Shown: positions 32,496-43,065 of the stretch, piece by piece
How positions within the stretch are numbered: position 1 is the stretch's first letter
Layout: each line of letters starts with the position of its first letter
Source of the DNA: Mantamonas sphyraenae
Taxonomy: Eukaryota; CRuMs; Mantamonadidae
Length of the DNA: 64,000 nucleotides
Reading direction: 5' to 3'
NCBI GenBank assembly: GCA_026936335.1
Contig: JAPMXV010000034.1
Location: 380,001 to 444,000, forward strand
Position numbers and translations under genes: made by a program
Notes under the pieces: generated by a model
What the model was told of the DNA's origin: nothing
Seen by the model: only the letters and a program-made list of their open reading frames with translations
The model's database searches: none

Positions 32496-32866
32496 TGGAG
32501 GAATGAAGAAAGCAGGAGCATGAGCGCTGGGCAGATGAGAGAGAGAGTGTGTGTGTGTGTGTGCGAGTGTGTGTGGGTCACGGGGAGGCCGCGGGGGTTG
32601 GATTTGTGACCAACCCCCACCGGATCCAATGTCAAGGGTTGGGGTGGCACCGGGAAGGGTCCTCCCTACCATGATACCGAAAGACTGGGTTCTTATTGTT
32701 GGTGGCTTTTCTTCTGTTCTCGTGTTGATGGACGGGGGCGGGTGACCGTCGCGTGGCGCGAGTGAGAGAAAAGCCATGCAGGGACAGCCGTGTGAGCGCG
32801 AGGGTGTTTGCGCATAGCGGACAAGCAAGTGTTTCTGTGTATGATCGTCTCAATAGTTTCGAAGAA
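32229..32866. other. Low-complexity stretch upstream of tRNA-Ile, left arm
   Basis: About 640 nt of G-rich runs (to ~32390), an AG run, a GT dinucleotide microsatellite (about 32457-32492) and mixed sequence. It includes a short unique block from 32580 that is shared with the right arm (45480-45650). I see no gene; open frames in it are composition. Confidence 0.7.
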
Positions 32867-32938
32867 GGTCGATTAGCTCAGTCGGTAGAGCATGGTGCTA
32901 ATAACGCCAGGGTCATGGGTTCGAGCCCCATATTGACC
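32867..32938 (+). tRNA. tRNA-Ile (anticodon AAU), left copy
   Basis: 72 nt, no intron. The acceptor GGTCGAT pairs with ATTGACC (one G-T pair). D stem GCTC/GAGC, anticodon stem TGGTG/CGCCA with loop CTAATAA giving anticodon AAT, T stem ATGGG/CCCAT with loop TTCGAGC. A-box-like TAGCTCAGTCGG and B-box GGTTCGAGCCC are intact. T runs at 32945 and, longer, near 32965 can terminate Pol III; the downstream segment contains a partial duplication of the tRNA 3' end (ATTGACCAA twice). Confidence 0.96.
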
Positions 32939-33314
32939 AACTTTGTTTTATTGACCAATTTTGTTTTTTTGCCTTTTTCTCGCTTAATACGCATGCTATC
33001 CACGATCCTATCATCCCACTACTCTTCTTTTCCACCATTCTATCACCTCGCAAAGTCTCGGCTCTCCACCACCACTTTGAACCATTCCAGACTCGGAGCA
33101 TCTTTCTTCCACTATTTCCTCCATCGCCATCCCCCATCCCCTCCTCAACACACCCACCCTTCTCCTATCTCATTATTGCTCCTCCCCTTCCATCCTCCCT
33201 TCCCCAAACCATCATCCCTCTCATCGCCGCCCGTCTATCTCTCCTTTCACTCTTTCCCACGTTTTGCCTTTCTCATGAAGTGGTTCCCCGCCCCAGTACA
33301 AACACCTTCTATTC

Positions 33315-33348
<34 letters not shown>

Positions 33349-34048
33349 TGCCTCTCCTTGTTGCTTCCTCAACCTCTCTCTTTCACACTCACCATCACAC
33401 ACACAAACATACACACTACACTCGCCCACGTCCCCCTGTTCCCTGTTCCCTGTTCCCTGTTCCCTGTTCCCTGTTCCCTGTTCCCTGTTCCCTGTTCACT
33501 GTTTCCTTCTCAGCACCTCGCTACACAAACCGCGTCCATCCGCCCTTTCACACTACCTCTTTGCCTCTCCACCCCACCGTCTCTCGTCTCTCCCATCCCT
33601 CCCTCTACATCACCAGTGTTCCCCCTCAAACTACCACACACAGCACACAATTCTACCTCATCATCTCCTCCCCTCCCCACCCAATCCCCAATCCAAACCC
33701 CCCCCCCCCCCAAGAGCACCCTTCCCGGCAAGCTCGACCACACATCCCTCCCATCCTGCCTCCATACACACTTCCAACCCACCACATCACCCTGCAATTG
33801 CTCAACTTCGTCTCCGGTGGCACCCCCCCCTCCCTTCCCCGCATCATCTGGCATTCTTCATTCTCCTCGTCCTTTCTCATCACCAAGCGTCCACACAACC
33901 TCACACGCACCCCCTCCCTCCCCCTCCCCCCCCCGCCCCCTCCCCCCACACACACACTCCTTCCTCTTTCCCTGTCTCACAACATCCAAACAACATCCAC
34001 ACACAACCACACACATCCACACATTCCCACATGCACATCCATTTCCAC
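32888..34048 (+). repeat. 1.17-kb CT-rich segment, copy 1 (direct), starting inside tRNA-Ile
   Basis: From GAGCATGG in the tRNA D arm to the ATTTCCAC border, this recurs in direct orientation at 39093-40264. It also recurs inverted in the right arm (about 44185-45346). It is pyrimidine-rich with CT, C and CA runs and contains the TTCCCTG microsatellite. The long open frames through it, in several phases, are low-complexity artefacts; I see no conserved domain. Confidence 0.9.
33435..33500 (+). repeat. TTCCCTG heptamer microsatellite
   Basis: About eight tandem copies of TTCCCTG followed by a TTCACTG variant. The same array occurs in the central copy (about 39639-39728, interrupted by an extra CTG and with more units) and inverted in the right arm (about 44731-44800, fewer units). 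Copy number therefore differs between all three copies. Confidence 0.9.
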
Positions 34049-34113
34049 ACACATGCCTATCCACGCCCATTCCAAGCGTCCAAATAGGCGACTTCTCTCC
34101 CTCTCTCCCTCTC

Positions 34114-35170
34114 TCACTCTCTCCGTGTGTGTGTGTGTGTGTGAGGGGGGGGGGTGCCCATTCTCTTGCAATTTCCCACCCTCCCCATCCTTTGCGCCTG
34201 CGTCGCTCGCACACATGCACCTTGACCTCTCTGTCCTCCTGCACCATCTGCTCCACCACCATCGTGCTGATCCGCTGCAGATGCGTGCCCACATCCTCTG
34301 CGTCCTTGCTGTGCCACATGCGCGTGTGTCTCCACGCCTTGCACATGCTGGCATACCTTGCTCCCGTCATCCTGTCCAGCCCCACTCCCAACTCCCACAA
34401 AGTGCATGTGAAAGTTGCGGATCCCACTTGCCCTCAGCTTGGCTGTCAACTCCCTGGCCCCAGCCTGCACCGACCCCGTCTCCTCCCCATCGGTGATCAC
34501 CACCAAGTTGGCGCCTGCACTCTTTCCTGCGTCGCTCCGTGTCTGCCACTGTGCCATGGTGTCCATCACCGTCCATGCCGTCGTACAGCGCCGTGTATCC
34601 GTCCGGCCGGAAGGCACCACTGCTGCCTCCCTGATCCCGCAACACCCTCCCCACATCCTCATCCGTCATCCGTGCCTGCACCAACTGCTCCACCCCACTG
34701 CCATGGCTGCCACACGCCTCCTCCAGCGTGCCCACCGCCTTGTTCAGATCCACCTTGGCTGCCTTGAGTGGCCCAAACACCCTCCTCACCTTGTCCGCAA
34801 AGGTGTACAGGCTCACCCGGTCGCAATCGCGCAGGGCACCCACAGCGGCGCCGAACCCAGCGGCGGCTGCAGACATGCGATCGACCTGCATGGACGTCCT
34901 CGTGTCGACCAGGAAGACCAGGTCAAGCGGAGCCCTGGCCACTCGCTTCTTCTCCGTCGTGATCTTGCTGCCTCGGTGCGTCATGCTCCTTCCTGCCTTT
35001 GCCTTGGTCGTCTTGGCGGCGGCGGCGGCGGTGTTGGGTGTGTTGGTGCTGGTGGTTGTGCAGTGATGGTAGCGACAGCATGCGGGGCCAAATCGGCACC
35101 GTGTGCCCCATGTGCAGTCCTGGGGCTTGTCCGTCTGTGTCCCGCATGTGTTGCATGTGCGTGTGCTCAT
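34114..35170 (-). pseudogene. Decayed CCCH-finger/VWA-domain gene, left copy
   Basis: Starts MSTRTCNTCGTQTD, then a CCCH-like finger (CTWGTRCRFGPACCRYHH, spacing C-x5-C-x5-C-x3-H), an Ala/Lys-rich linker and a von Willebrand A domain (PLDLVFLVDTRTSMQ; RVSLYTFADKVRRVFG; later, in another frame, ANLVVITDGEETG and FHMHFVGVGSG). The metal-site pattern is DTRTS rather than DxSxS. The frame breaks after YTALYDGMD (near 34626) and again after the GVGSGAGQDDG stretch (near 34365), where coding character moves to a third frame. The right copy has the same breaks, so decay preceded the duplication. VWA domains also occur with alpha-kinases (e.g. Dictyostelium VwkA), but no kinase was found here. Confidence 0.7.
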
Positions 35171-35253
35171 GGTTGGTGTGTGTGTGTGGGGGGGGGGGGG
35201 GGGGGCAGGCAACTGTAGTGCTGGTGGTCTTGATGGCTGGGGAAACGAGTCGC

Positions 35254-36327
35254 ACGATGCATTGGCACAGTGGATCTGAAAAGTGCACGAGGAATGCTTC
35301 CATGGCGCTGGTGCCAAGATCAAATGTGTCAACTGACCTCACCACGTGGCAAACAGCTGGACAACAACAACCGCTTCAGTGGGTGCAGCTGACAGGAAGA
35401 GCCAATTCGGCACACAATCGCTTCTCTCCACTGAGGAGGATGGGTGTATGTACATTGCAGCGTGCACCTTTGTGTGTCGGGGGAACAGCAGGTGGCTGCT
35501 TGCATGGGCCACTCAGGGAACTTGTGGATCAGAACAGTGCTCTGAGTGGGTGAGTGGAAGGGGTGGGAAAGGTAGAAGTGGGTGTGAAGTGGGTGGGTTG
35601 CAGATGAAACACGCCTCCTCCCACACACCCACGTACCCCCATCCCACCCCACCACTCCCTCCTGTTTGGGCCATTGATTACACAGACGCACGGGAATCAG
35701 GGCCATATGAAACGGTCATTGCACACATGCCGTGGCGACAAGTTGAGAGGCGACCATTGTCGTCTATGCAGCCATGCACTGCCTGCAGTGACTGCTGATG
35801 GCCCTGTGTGTGCGTCTGTGGGGTGGCGCTGGCCTGCATGGAGAGGGACAGGGGAAGGGAGAGGGGGTGGGATGTGGATGCAGCGCAAGCCGACGGTTCA
35901 TCTTTCTCTCTCTCTCTGCAGCACACTCCAGAATCGACACTGCAGCGACCCATTCAGCAGCTGCTGGCTGATATCTTCAACACATCGATCCTTCCCTACA
36001 CGCTGATCGATTTGCAAGAGGACGCAACGGGGGACAGAATGTGTGTATGTGTGTCCGTTCTGTGCTCTCTCTTCATTGGCATTCCTCTTCTACCCTCGTG
36101 TCCACCCCACAGATCCTTACCCGGGACTGGCTTCGTCCTCCTCGTAGCACCGCCGCCAGAGCCAGTGGAAGCCTGTCCACACCATGCCTCATGTGGAAAA
36201 CGTGTTTCCACACCACATGCACTCTGCACGTGCGTGGATGGCGGTGGTGGTTGGGTGGTGGGTGGTGACACACGTGGATTGCACTGATCCTGGCAGAAGT
36301 TGACGCCACCCCGGTGTCACCACAACA
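35254..36327. other. About 1.07-kb segment present only in the left arm
   Basis: The arms align up to AAACGAGTCG (35252) and resume at GGCAATCCTGCTG (36329). In the right arm these points are separated by only about 11 unrelated bases (42964-42974). The segment has mixed composition; no open frame in it resembles a known protein. It is either an insertion on the left or, given the short filler on the right, more likely a deletion there repaired by end joining. Confidence 0.75.
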
Positions 36328-36577
36328 TGGCAATCCTGCTGGCACGTGTTCCAGCACCTCCCATACTGTGCATGAGACCATCTGCCCTCCCTGGTGGATT
36401 CCCCTTGCTTCGTGCGTACCGAGGAACAGCAGGAGCCCCGCGCAATCTTCCGGCGTCTTTCTGGTCGTCGACACCAGCCACACCCCACTTCCACATAGCA
36501 ACTTCCCAACCAACGCTTGCCATGTGCTACAGTCCTGAAAGATGGAGCACAGAACACTGCTTGCAAACAGACATTGC

Positions 36578-37660
36578 CTACACACGCTGTCGTTTGGTAT
36601 CGTGCGTGCTGGTATCGTTGCCTGAAGTGTGGAAATCGTCGGCATCGTCGCCGTGCTGGCGCTTGTGTGCTTGATTGCCACCAGCTGGCGTCGATGACTG
36701 CTCCTCAGGCAGTCGTACCAGCCAGCCCATGACCCTCGTTAACACCTCGTCAGGCTGGGTCCACCACTCAGCCGTGGGCTCGTACTCAGCCATGCTCCCT
36801 GCGCCAAACATCACTTCTCGCTCCTCTATGTTCATCACCATGGCCGTCTCCATTTGCTTGTCCACCTGTGGGCTCCAAAGAAAGTGCCACTCGGATGACC
36901 GGCCCACGTTCTCCATCCATTCCCTGACACCAGGGGTCACAGTGGCACCATGCTCCAACAACAAGACTCGCGCAGCTTTTGCTTGATTTGCTCGAACAGC
37001 GATCACCAGCGGAGTGATTTAGTGATTGAATGTTTCTCGCCCACAAGCGCATCAACGTGAATGCCCCATGCAAGGTGTTGTTGCATGGTCACCAAATCAC
37101 CATTGCGGACAGAGTTGACGAAAGTAGTTGCCTTTTGGGTATTGCGAGCCAGATTGTTGCGTGTCAGCGATGGGATCGAGAAACACAGCCGCAACCTCTG
37201 CAATGTTCTCTTCCGTGCCAGTCCGGTCCACAACGCAGCTGCCCCTTCGTACCCGATCTGGTTGCTCAGTAGTCCCAGCACTTGCAATGTGCTGTTCTGT
37301 GCCAGTGCTTTGCCCAATGCAGCTGCCCCTTCGTCATCGATCCAATTGTCAACGAGCTTCAGCACCTGCAATGTACTGTTCTGTGCCAGTCCGGAGGCCA
37401 GGCCAGCTGACACTGCAGCGACGATTTTGTTACTCTCGAGATCCAGCACCCGCAGTGAGCTGTTCTGTGCCAACCCTGTGCCCAACGCAGCTGCCCCTTC
37501 GTCCCCGATCAGGTTCATCCAGAGGTCCAGCTCCTGCAATGTGCTGTTCTGTGCCAGTGCTGTGCCCATGCAGCTGCCCCTTCGTCACCGATCCTCAGGT
37601 GACAGAGGTCCAGCCCCTGCAATGTGGTGTCAGTTTCCCAGTCCACTGCCACTCTCCAGC
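36578..37660 (-). pseudogene. Decayed LRR-ankyrin gene, left copy
   Basis: Ribonuclease-inhibitor-type LRRs (repeats of GDEGAAALGTGLAQNSTLQ and LDL) followed by ankyrin-like sequence (LVIAVRANQAKAARVLLLEHGA) and a Trp-rich segment ending KRQRV. Compared with the right copy, this one has lost one 84-nt LRR unit and has a one-base deletion near 37567. A break before the ankyrin part is shared by both copies. The tail after the ankyrin (EEREVMFGAGSM) is still in frame here. The LRR-ankyrin order and a shared HVDAL motif relate it to the N-terminal half of the Roco gene at 18443. Confidence 0.7.
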
Positions 37661-38677
37661 CACGGAAGGGATGCCCTCAAATCATCACACATACTTTGCC
37701 AGCACGTGCCAAGACTTCACTGATTGCTTGCTCATCACCGCCATGCAGCAACGTTCTCCATTACTCATCGTTCAGTCCTACACTCATCCTGAACGTGTCT
37801 GTACGTCGGCCTCGTGAGCAAGCAGCCAAAGAACAAGTGTGACGAGAGGTTTTGGCCAAACACAATGACCCTTCCCCATCTCACTACCCCCTGTACGTCA
37901 CTGAACACACACACACACACTCTCTCTCTCTCAGTGGGTCTTCTCCACAACTCTCAATGAAGCCCTCCGTCCATGAAACCCACGGGTGAATATATGCGTA
38001 GTCACCACTGCGCAGTGCAGCTGCTGATATTCCCTCATCCATGGTCATCCACGATGGATACCATTGTTGTTCCCTGCCAACGTGCGAATCAATCTCGTGC
38101 CCAATTGGCCGTTCAACAAACCCATCGTCGTGGCCAAAGCCATGTCCTTGTTCCACCCACCCGATCCTCCTGGACAATGCACAGGCACATGTGGCATGCA
38201 ATGAACCGCATGCATGGGCTTCCATGGAACACATGCGTCGTGTGTGACCATCCCATGCCATTCAAGTGTCCGTTCTCGTCGACTGGCGGGTGGGGTGTGC
38301 AGATGCAGCAGTTGTGGAGGTCGAGGTCGAGGCCGACTGCACACCGACAAAGCCATGGCTACGATCCCAGAAGCACGTGGGTGGCACCTGCCGCATGGTG
38401 CTCAGGGACCCGTCATCCTGGATGAAGGGTGCATGCTTGGGCCGCTGCACACACGTTCACCCCTCCCCCCCGCTCACTCGTGTACCACGGCGCACGACAA
38501 CACGTTGGGATGCGTCTATCCACACACGTATTGGAACGCAAGTGGCCATTATCGTCTGCATTGGCCTCAAAGAGGCGTTGTTGCACTCTGGTGCAGTATA
38601 GCAAACCTCGCCAGGCAGATCTTCTGTTCTTCAGCCACGATTGCAGTTGTTGGGCAAAGATAAAAGGGGGATATTAT
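37661..38677. other. Left-arm inner segment without recognisable gene
   Basis: Mirrored at 40527-41520. It includes a CA/CT microsatellite near 37905-37935. Several overlapping frames of 60-150 codons exist on both strands, none with a recognisable domain. The minus strand may hold the decayed 5' part of the LRR gene: a frame reading DEQAISEVLARAGKV leads towards the LRRs but is cut by a TGA. Confidence 0.5.
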
Positions 38678-39092
38678 TTTTATCATCTTACCTGCAGCGA
38701 ACATGGTGCGACTCCATGGCATGTTCCCGTGCCCCTGCTCTGCCCCGCCGGACCCAACATGAAACTCACGGCGCTTGTTCTTTTCTCTGATCGCCCCGGT
38801 GCCGACTGCCCTGCCGTTGCCGTGGGAGACGCACCTGGAAGAAGCCCCTCTGCGGATGACAGTGGATGTGAAAGACAGTGTGGAGATGTGGACACACCAA
38901 CGTGTTCTCGAACGCACTGGTTACCGGCACCAACCATGAACTCGCCCTATGGTCATGGAAGGACAACTCGGTGACTTCTGTGTCGTGGGGGGTGGGCTGT
39001 GTGAATCAAGTGATGAATGCCGCTGTTTCGGACATGGTTGCGTGCCCGTGGGAGATCAACATCTTCGCATCTTCAAACGACTCGCGACTCGC
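38678..39092. other. Unique spacer between the left arm and the central repeat copy
   Basis: 415 nt not duplicated elsewhere in the window. One plus frame (LPWETHLEEAPLRMTVDVKDSVEMW, read in pieces) and another (ALVTGTNHELALWSWKD) look weakly protein-like, the latter resembling a WD40 strand, but stops intervene. I can only say it may hold remnants of a gene. It ends exactly where the tRNA fragment begins. Confidence 0.4.
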
Positions 39093-39143
39093 GAGCATGG
39101 TGCTAATAACGCCAGGGTCATGGGTTCGAGCCCCATATTGACC
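39093..39143 (+). pseudogene. tRNA-Ile 3' fragment
   Basis: Identical to tRNA-Ile from the 3' strand of the D stem (GAGC) through the anticodon arm, T arm and acceptor 3' strand. The first 21 nt, including the acceptor 5' strand and the A box, are missing and replaced by unrelated sequence (CTCGCGACTCGC). The B box is intact. It cannot fold as a full tRNA. Confidence 0.92.
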
Positions 39144-39518
39144 AACTTTGTTTTATTGACCAATTTTGTTTTTTTGCCTTTTTCTCGCTTAATACGCATG
39201 CTATCCACGATCCTATCATCCCACTACTCTTCTTTTCCACCATTCTATCACCTCGCAAAGTCTCGGCTCTCCACCACCACTTTGAACCATTCCAGACTCG
39301 GAGCATCTTTCTTCCACTATTTCCTCCATCGCCATCCCCCATCCCTCCTCAACACACCCACCCTTCTCCTATCTCATTATTGCTCCTCCCCTTCCATCCT
39401 CCCTTCCCCAAACCATCATCCCTCTCATCGCCGCCCGTCTATCTCTCCTTTCACTCTTCCCACGTTTTGCCTTTCTCATGAAGTGGTTCCCCGCCCCAGT
39501 ACAAACACCTTCTATTCC

Positions 39519-39549
<31 letters not shown>

Positions 39550-40264
39550 TGCCTCTCCTTGTTGCTTCCTCAACCTCTCTCTTTCACACTCACCATCACA
39601 CACACAAACATACACACTACACTCGCCCACGTCCCCCTGTTCCCTGTTCCCTGTTCCCTGTTCCCTGTTCCCTCTGTTCCCTGTTCCCTGTTCCCTGTTC
39701 CCTGTTCCCTGTTCACTGTTCACTGTTTCCTTCTCAGCACCTCGCTACACAAACCGCGTCCATCCGCCCTTTCACACTACCTCTTTGCCTCTTCCACCCC
39801 ACCGTCTCTCGTCTCTCCCATCCCTCCCTCTACATCACCAGTGTTCCCCTCAAACTACCACACACAGCACACAATTCTACCTCATCATCTCCTCCCCTCC
39901 CCACCAATCCCCAAATCCAAACCCCCCCCCCCCAAGAGCACCCTTCCCGGCAAGCTCGACCACACATCCCTCCCATCCTGCCTCCATACACACTTCCCAA
40001 CCCACCACATCACCCTGCAATTGCTCAACTTCGTCTCCGGTGGCACCCCCCCCTCCCTTCCCCGCATCATCTGGCATTCTTCATTCTCCTCGTCCTTTCT
40101 CATCACCAAGCGTCCACACAACCTCGCACGCACCCCCTCCCTCCCCCTCCCCCTCCCCCCCCCACACACACACTCCTTCCTCTTTCCCTGTCTCACAACA
40201 TCCAAACAACATCCACACACAACCACACACATCCACACATTCCCACATGCACATCCATTTCCAC
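39093..40264 (+). repeat. 1.17-kb CT-rich segment, copy 2 (direct, central)
   Basis: Direct repeat of 32888-34048 with scattered single-base indels and a different heptamer count. The right border is at ATTTCCAC (40264), after which copy 1 continues CACACATGCC and this copy continues CTCTCCCTCC. It has no flanking target-site duplication or terminal inverted repeat that I can see, so it looks like a segmental copy rather than a transposon. Confidence 0.9.
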
Positions 40265-40526
40265 CTCTCCCTCCTTCCCTATATCCTGCACACACACCAT
40301 CGACTCATGCTCCTCCGCTCCTCTCGATCCCAATCTCTCCACGCGCCCCATCCAATCTCACCCCATTTCACCCCAACCGCCTCCATCCCCCATTTCACCC
40401 TACTTCCTCTCACAAAACCCTCCAGCCTTTCATCCCCGCATGTCTCGCCTCCCCAATACTCCATCCACTCCAAATTGACTTGATCTCAATCCCTCGTTCC
40501 CTGCGCTCCTCTCTCCACCCCACCCC
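40265..40526. other. Unique spacer between the central copy and the right arm
   Basis: 262 nt of C- and T-rich sequence not found elsewhere in the window. No gene seen. It ends at the short AT-rich patch that forms the inner edge of the palindrome. Confidence 0.5.
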
Positions 40527-41524
40527 ATAATATCCCCCTTTTATCTTTGCCCAACAACTGCAATCGTGGCTGAAGAACAGAAGATCTGCCTGGCGAGGTT
40601 TGCTATACTGCACCAGAGTGCAACAACGCCTCTTTGAGGCCAATGCAGACGATAATGGCCACTTGCGTTCCAATACGTGTGTGGATAGACGCATCCCAAC
40701 GTGTTGTCGTGCGCCGTGGTACACGAGTGAGCGGGGGGGAGGGGTGAACGTGTGTGCAGCGGCCCAAGCATGCACCCTTCATCCAGGATGACGGGTCCCT
40801 GAGCACCATGCGGCAGGTGCCACCCACGTGCTTCTGGGATCGTAGCCATGGCTTTGTCGGTGTGCAGTCGGCCTCGACCTCGACCTCCACAACTGCTGCA
40901 TCTGCACACCCCACCCGCCAGTCGACGAGAACGGACACTTGAATGGCATGGGATGGTCACACACGACGCATGTGTTCCATGGAAGCCCATGCATGCGGTT
41001 CATTGCATGCCACATGTGCCTGTGCATTGTCCAGGAGGATCGGGTGGGTGGAACAAGGACATGGCTTTGGCCACGACGATGGGTTTGTTGAACGGCCAAT
41101 TGGGCACGAGATTGATTCGCACGTTGGCAGGGAACAACAATGGTATCCATCGTGGATGACCATGGATGAGGGAATATCAGCAGCTGCACTGCGCAGTGGT
41201 GACTACGCATATATTCACCCGTGGGTTTCATGGACGGAGGGCTTCATTGAGAGTTGTGGAGAAGACCCACTGAGAGAGAGAGTGTGTGTGTGTGTGTTCA
41301 GTGACGTACAGGGGGTAGTGAGATGGGGAAGGGTCATTGTGTTTGGCCAAAACCCTCTCGTCACACTTGTTCTTTGGCTGCTTGCTCACGAGGCCGACGT
41401 ACAGACACGTTCAGGATGAGTGTAGGACTGAACGATGAGTAATGGAGAACGTTGCTGCATGGCGGTGATGAGCAAGCAATCAGTGAAGTCTTGGCACGTG
41501 CTGGCAAAGTATGTGTGATGATTT

Positions 41525-42714
41525 GAGGGCATCCCTTCCGTGGCTGGAGAGTGGCAGTGGACTGGGAAACTGACACCACATTGCAGGGGCTGGACCTCTG
41601 TCACCTGAGGATCGGTGACGAAGGGGCAGCTGCATTGGGCACAGCACTGGCACAGAACAGCACCTTGCAGAAGCTGTACTTCCAGGAAAGCAAGATCGGT
41701 GTCGAAGAGGCAGCAGCATTGGGCACGGGTCTGGCACAGAACAGCACATTGCAGGAGCTGGACCTCTGGATGAACCTGATCGGGGACGAAGGGGCAGCTG
41801 CGTTGGGCACAGGGTTGGCACAGAACAGCTCACTGCGGGTGCTGGATCTCGAGAGTAACAAAATCGTCGCTGCAGTGTCAGCTGGCCTGGCCTCCGGACT
41901 GGCACAGAACAGTACATTGCAGGTGCTGAAGCTCGTTGACAATTGGATCGATGACGAAGGGGCAGCTGCATTGGGCAAAGCACTGGCACAGAACAGCACA
42001 TTGCAAGTGCTGGGACTACTGAGCAACCAGATCGGGTACGAAGGGGCAGCTGCGTTGTGGACCGGACTGGCACGGAAGAGAACATTGCAGAGGTTGCGGC
42101 TGTGTTTCTCGATCCCATCGCTGACACGCAACAATCTGGCTCGCAATACCCAAAAGGCAACTACTTTCGTCAACTCTGTCCGCAATGGTGATTTGGTGAC
42201 CATGCAACAACACCTTGCATGGGGCATTCACGTTGATGCGCTTGTGGGCGAGAAACATTCAATCACTAAATCACTCCGCTGGTGATCGCTGTTCGAGCAA
42301 ATCAAGCAAAAGCTGCGCGAGTCTTGTTGTTGGAGCATGGTGCCACTGTGACCCCTGGTGTCAGGGAATGGATGGAGAACGTGGGCCGGTCATCCGAGTG
42401 GCACTTTCTATGGAGCCCACAACTGGACAAGCAAGTGGAGACGGCCATGGTGATGAACATGGAGGAGCGGAAGTGATGTTTGGCGCAGGGAGCATGGATG
42501 GGTATTGTACGTGCCCACGGCTGAGTGGTGGACCCAGCCTGACGAGGTGTTAACGAGGGTCATGGACTGGCTGGTACGACTGCCTAAGGAGCAGTCATCG
42601 ACGCCAGCTGGTGGCAATCAAGCACACAAGCGCCAGCACGGCGACGATGCCGACGATTTCCACACCACAGGCAACGATACCAGCACGCACGATACCAAAC
42701 GACAGCGTGTGTAG
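41525..42714 (+). pseudogene. Decayed LRR-ankyrin gene, right copy
   Basis: It has the full set of LRRs, including the unit lost on the left (LQKLYFQESKIGVEEAAALG). The frame runs from a TGA (about 41522) without an ATG to KSLRW at 42285. The ankyrin part (LVIAVRANQAKAARVLL) continues in another frame, the same break as in the left copy. A private one-base deletion (GAGCGGAAG versus GAGCGAGAAG on the left) cuts it at EERK near 42476. Another frame then resumes to KRQRV at 42714. It lacks the GTPase part of the Roco gene it resembles. Confidence 0.7.
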
Positions 42715-43029
42715 GCAATGTCTGTTTGCAAGCAGTGTTCTGTGCTCCGTCTTTCAGGACTGTAGCACATGGCAAGCGTTGGTTGGGAAGTTGCAATGTG
42801 GAAGTGGTGTGTGGCTGGTGTCGACGACCAGAAAGACGCCGGAAGATTGCGCGGGGCTCCTGCTGTTCCTCGGTACGCACGAAGCAAGGGGAATCCACCA
42901 GGGAGGGCAGATGGTCTCATGCACAGTATGGGAGGTGCTGGAACACGTGGCAGCAGGATTGCCGTTGGATCGCCCGACTCGTTTCCCCAGCAATCGAGAC
43001 CACCAGCACTACAGTTGCCTGCCCACACC

Positions 43030-43060
<31 letters not shown>

Positions 43061-43065
43061 CAACC

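Larger units (their letters stand above)
31416..38677 (+). repeat. Left arm of large imperfect inverted repeat
   Basis: Left arm of a palindrome whose right arm is 40527-46858. The outer border is exact: identity begins inside the NBS1-like gene at 31416, whose reverse complement ends at 46858; beyond it 31415 and 46859 differ completely. The inner border is in the ATAATATCCCCC / GGGGGATATTAT stretch. Anchor pairs agree: tRNA 32867-32938 with 45296-45367, VWA start 35170 with 43066. The left arm is about 930 nt longer, mainly because of a private segment at 35254-36327. Contents: part of the NBS1-like gene, the CxxC gene, tRNA-Ile, and VWA and LRR-ankyrin pseudogenes. Confidence 0.92.

Noticed and set aside
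32753-34767. Long Ser/Pro/His-rich open frames through the tRNA and CT-rich repeat, and their counterparts at 38949-40530 and 43469-44960
   Set aside because: They read through a functional tRNA and microsatellites in several phases at once; repeats, not proteins.
37884-38917. Possible alpha-kinase or WD40 domain next to the VWA pseudogene
   Set aside because: I looked for alpha-kinase and WD40 motifs in all frames because VWA-kinase fusions exist; only weak WD40-like fragments broken by stops were seen.
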